From JAHEDH01 sp965364515 (GTDB taxonomy: Bacteria > Actinomycetota > Acidimicrobiia > Spongiisociales > ZC4RG35): a stretch of 5,016 nucleotides of DNA. The notes beneath the pieces are model-generated. The model ran no database searches. It saw nothing but the letters and a program-made list of their open reading frames with translations, and was not told where the DNA came from. The stretch spans positions 1 to 5,016 of the forward strand of contig CBDTXZ010000219.1 in assembly GCA_965364515.1 (NCBI GenBank), read 5' to 3'. A program made the position numbers and the translations under genes. Positions 4,978 through 5,016 of this stretch are shown here, one piece after another (within the stretch, counting starts at the first letter, position 1; each line of letters opens with the position of its first letter).

Positions 4978-5016
4978 GCCGACAGCCGACAGCCGACAGC
5001 CGACAGCCGACAGCCG
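4978..5016 (+). repeat. Heptanucleotide array, gccgaca x5, continuing past the right edge
   Basis: Five exact tandem copies of gccgaca (4978-5012) are followed by gccg at the window end, so the array is longer than seen. It is the reverse complement of the left array. Such short perfect arrays usually arise by slippage and are likely to vary in copy number. Confidence 0.93.

Overview
The window looks like an ordinary stretch of a high-GC bacterial chromosome, most likely actinobacterial. Support for this is the strong G/C bias at third codon positions, TTG/GTG starts, two genes that appear to be leaderless (a TANNNT box 7-8 nt before the ATG, with no Shine-Dalgarno), and the gene families present. 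A placement near Acidimicrobiia is only a guess; nothing here fixes the lineage.

Layout. The left edge (1 to about 331, minus strand) holds the N-terminal part of an XRE-type helix-turn-helix regulator that runs off the window. It has no standard start codon before its apparent N-terminus. A plus-strand gene for a small three-helix membrane protein of unknown function follows (about 311-850); its tail overlaps, tail to tail, the end of a minus-strand family 5 (UDGb-type) uracil-DNA glycosylase (756-1475). The glycosylase lies directly downstream of, and overlaps by TTGA, a minus-strand gene for a membrane-anchored DUF4015-type putative glycoside hydrolase with two Ig-like domains (1472-2959). 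These two form a probable operon. A 109-bp divergent promoter region separates it from a plus-strand sigma-70 family factor lacking region 1.1 (3069-4001). A hairpin follows, then a 90-residue GlsB/YeaQ/YmgE-like membrane protein (4066-4338).

The last 678 bases carry no convincing gene. They hold four degenerate copies of a structured repeat of about 120 bp (three share an identical 16-mer), bracketed by heptanucleotide arrays in opposite orientation (tgtcggc on the left, gccgaca on the right, the latter running off the edge). This is the least explained part of the window.

The genes do not form one obvious pathway. The sigma factor and the small YeaQ-like protein would fit general or stress regulation, the glycosylase is DNA base-excision repair, and the DUF4015 protein is probably extracytoplasmic. 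No defence system, CRISPR array, transposase or RNA gene was seen.
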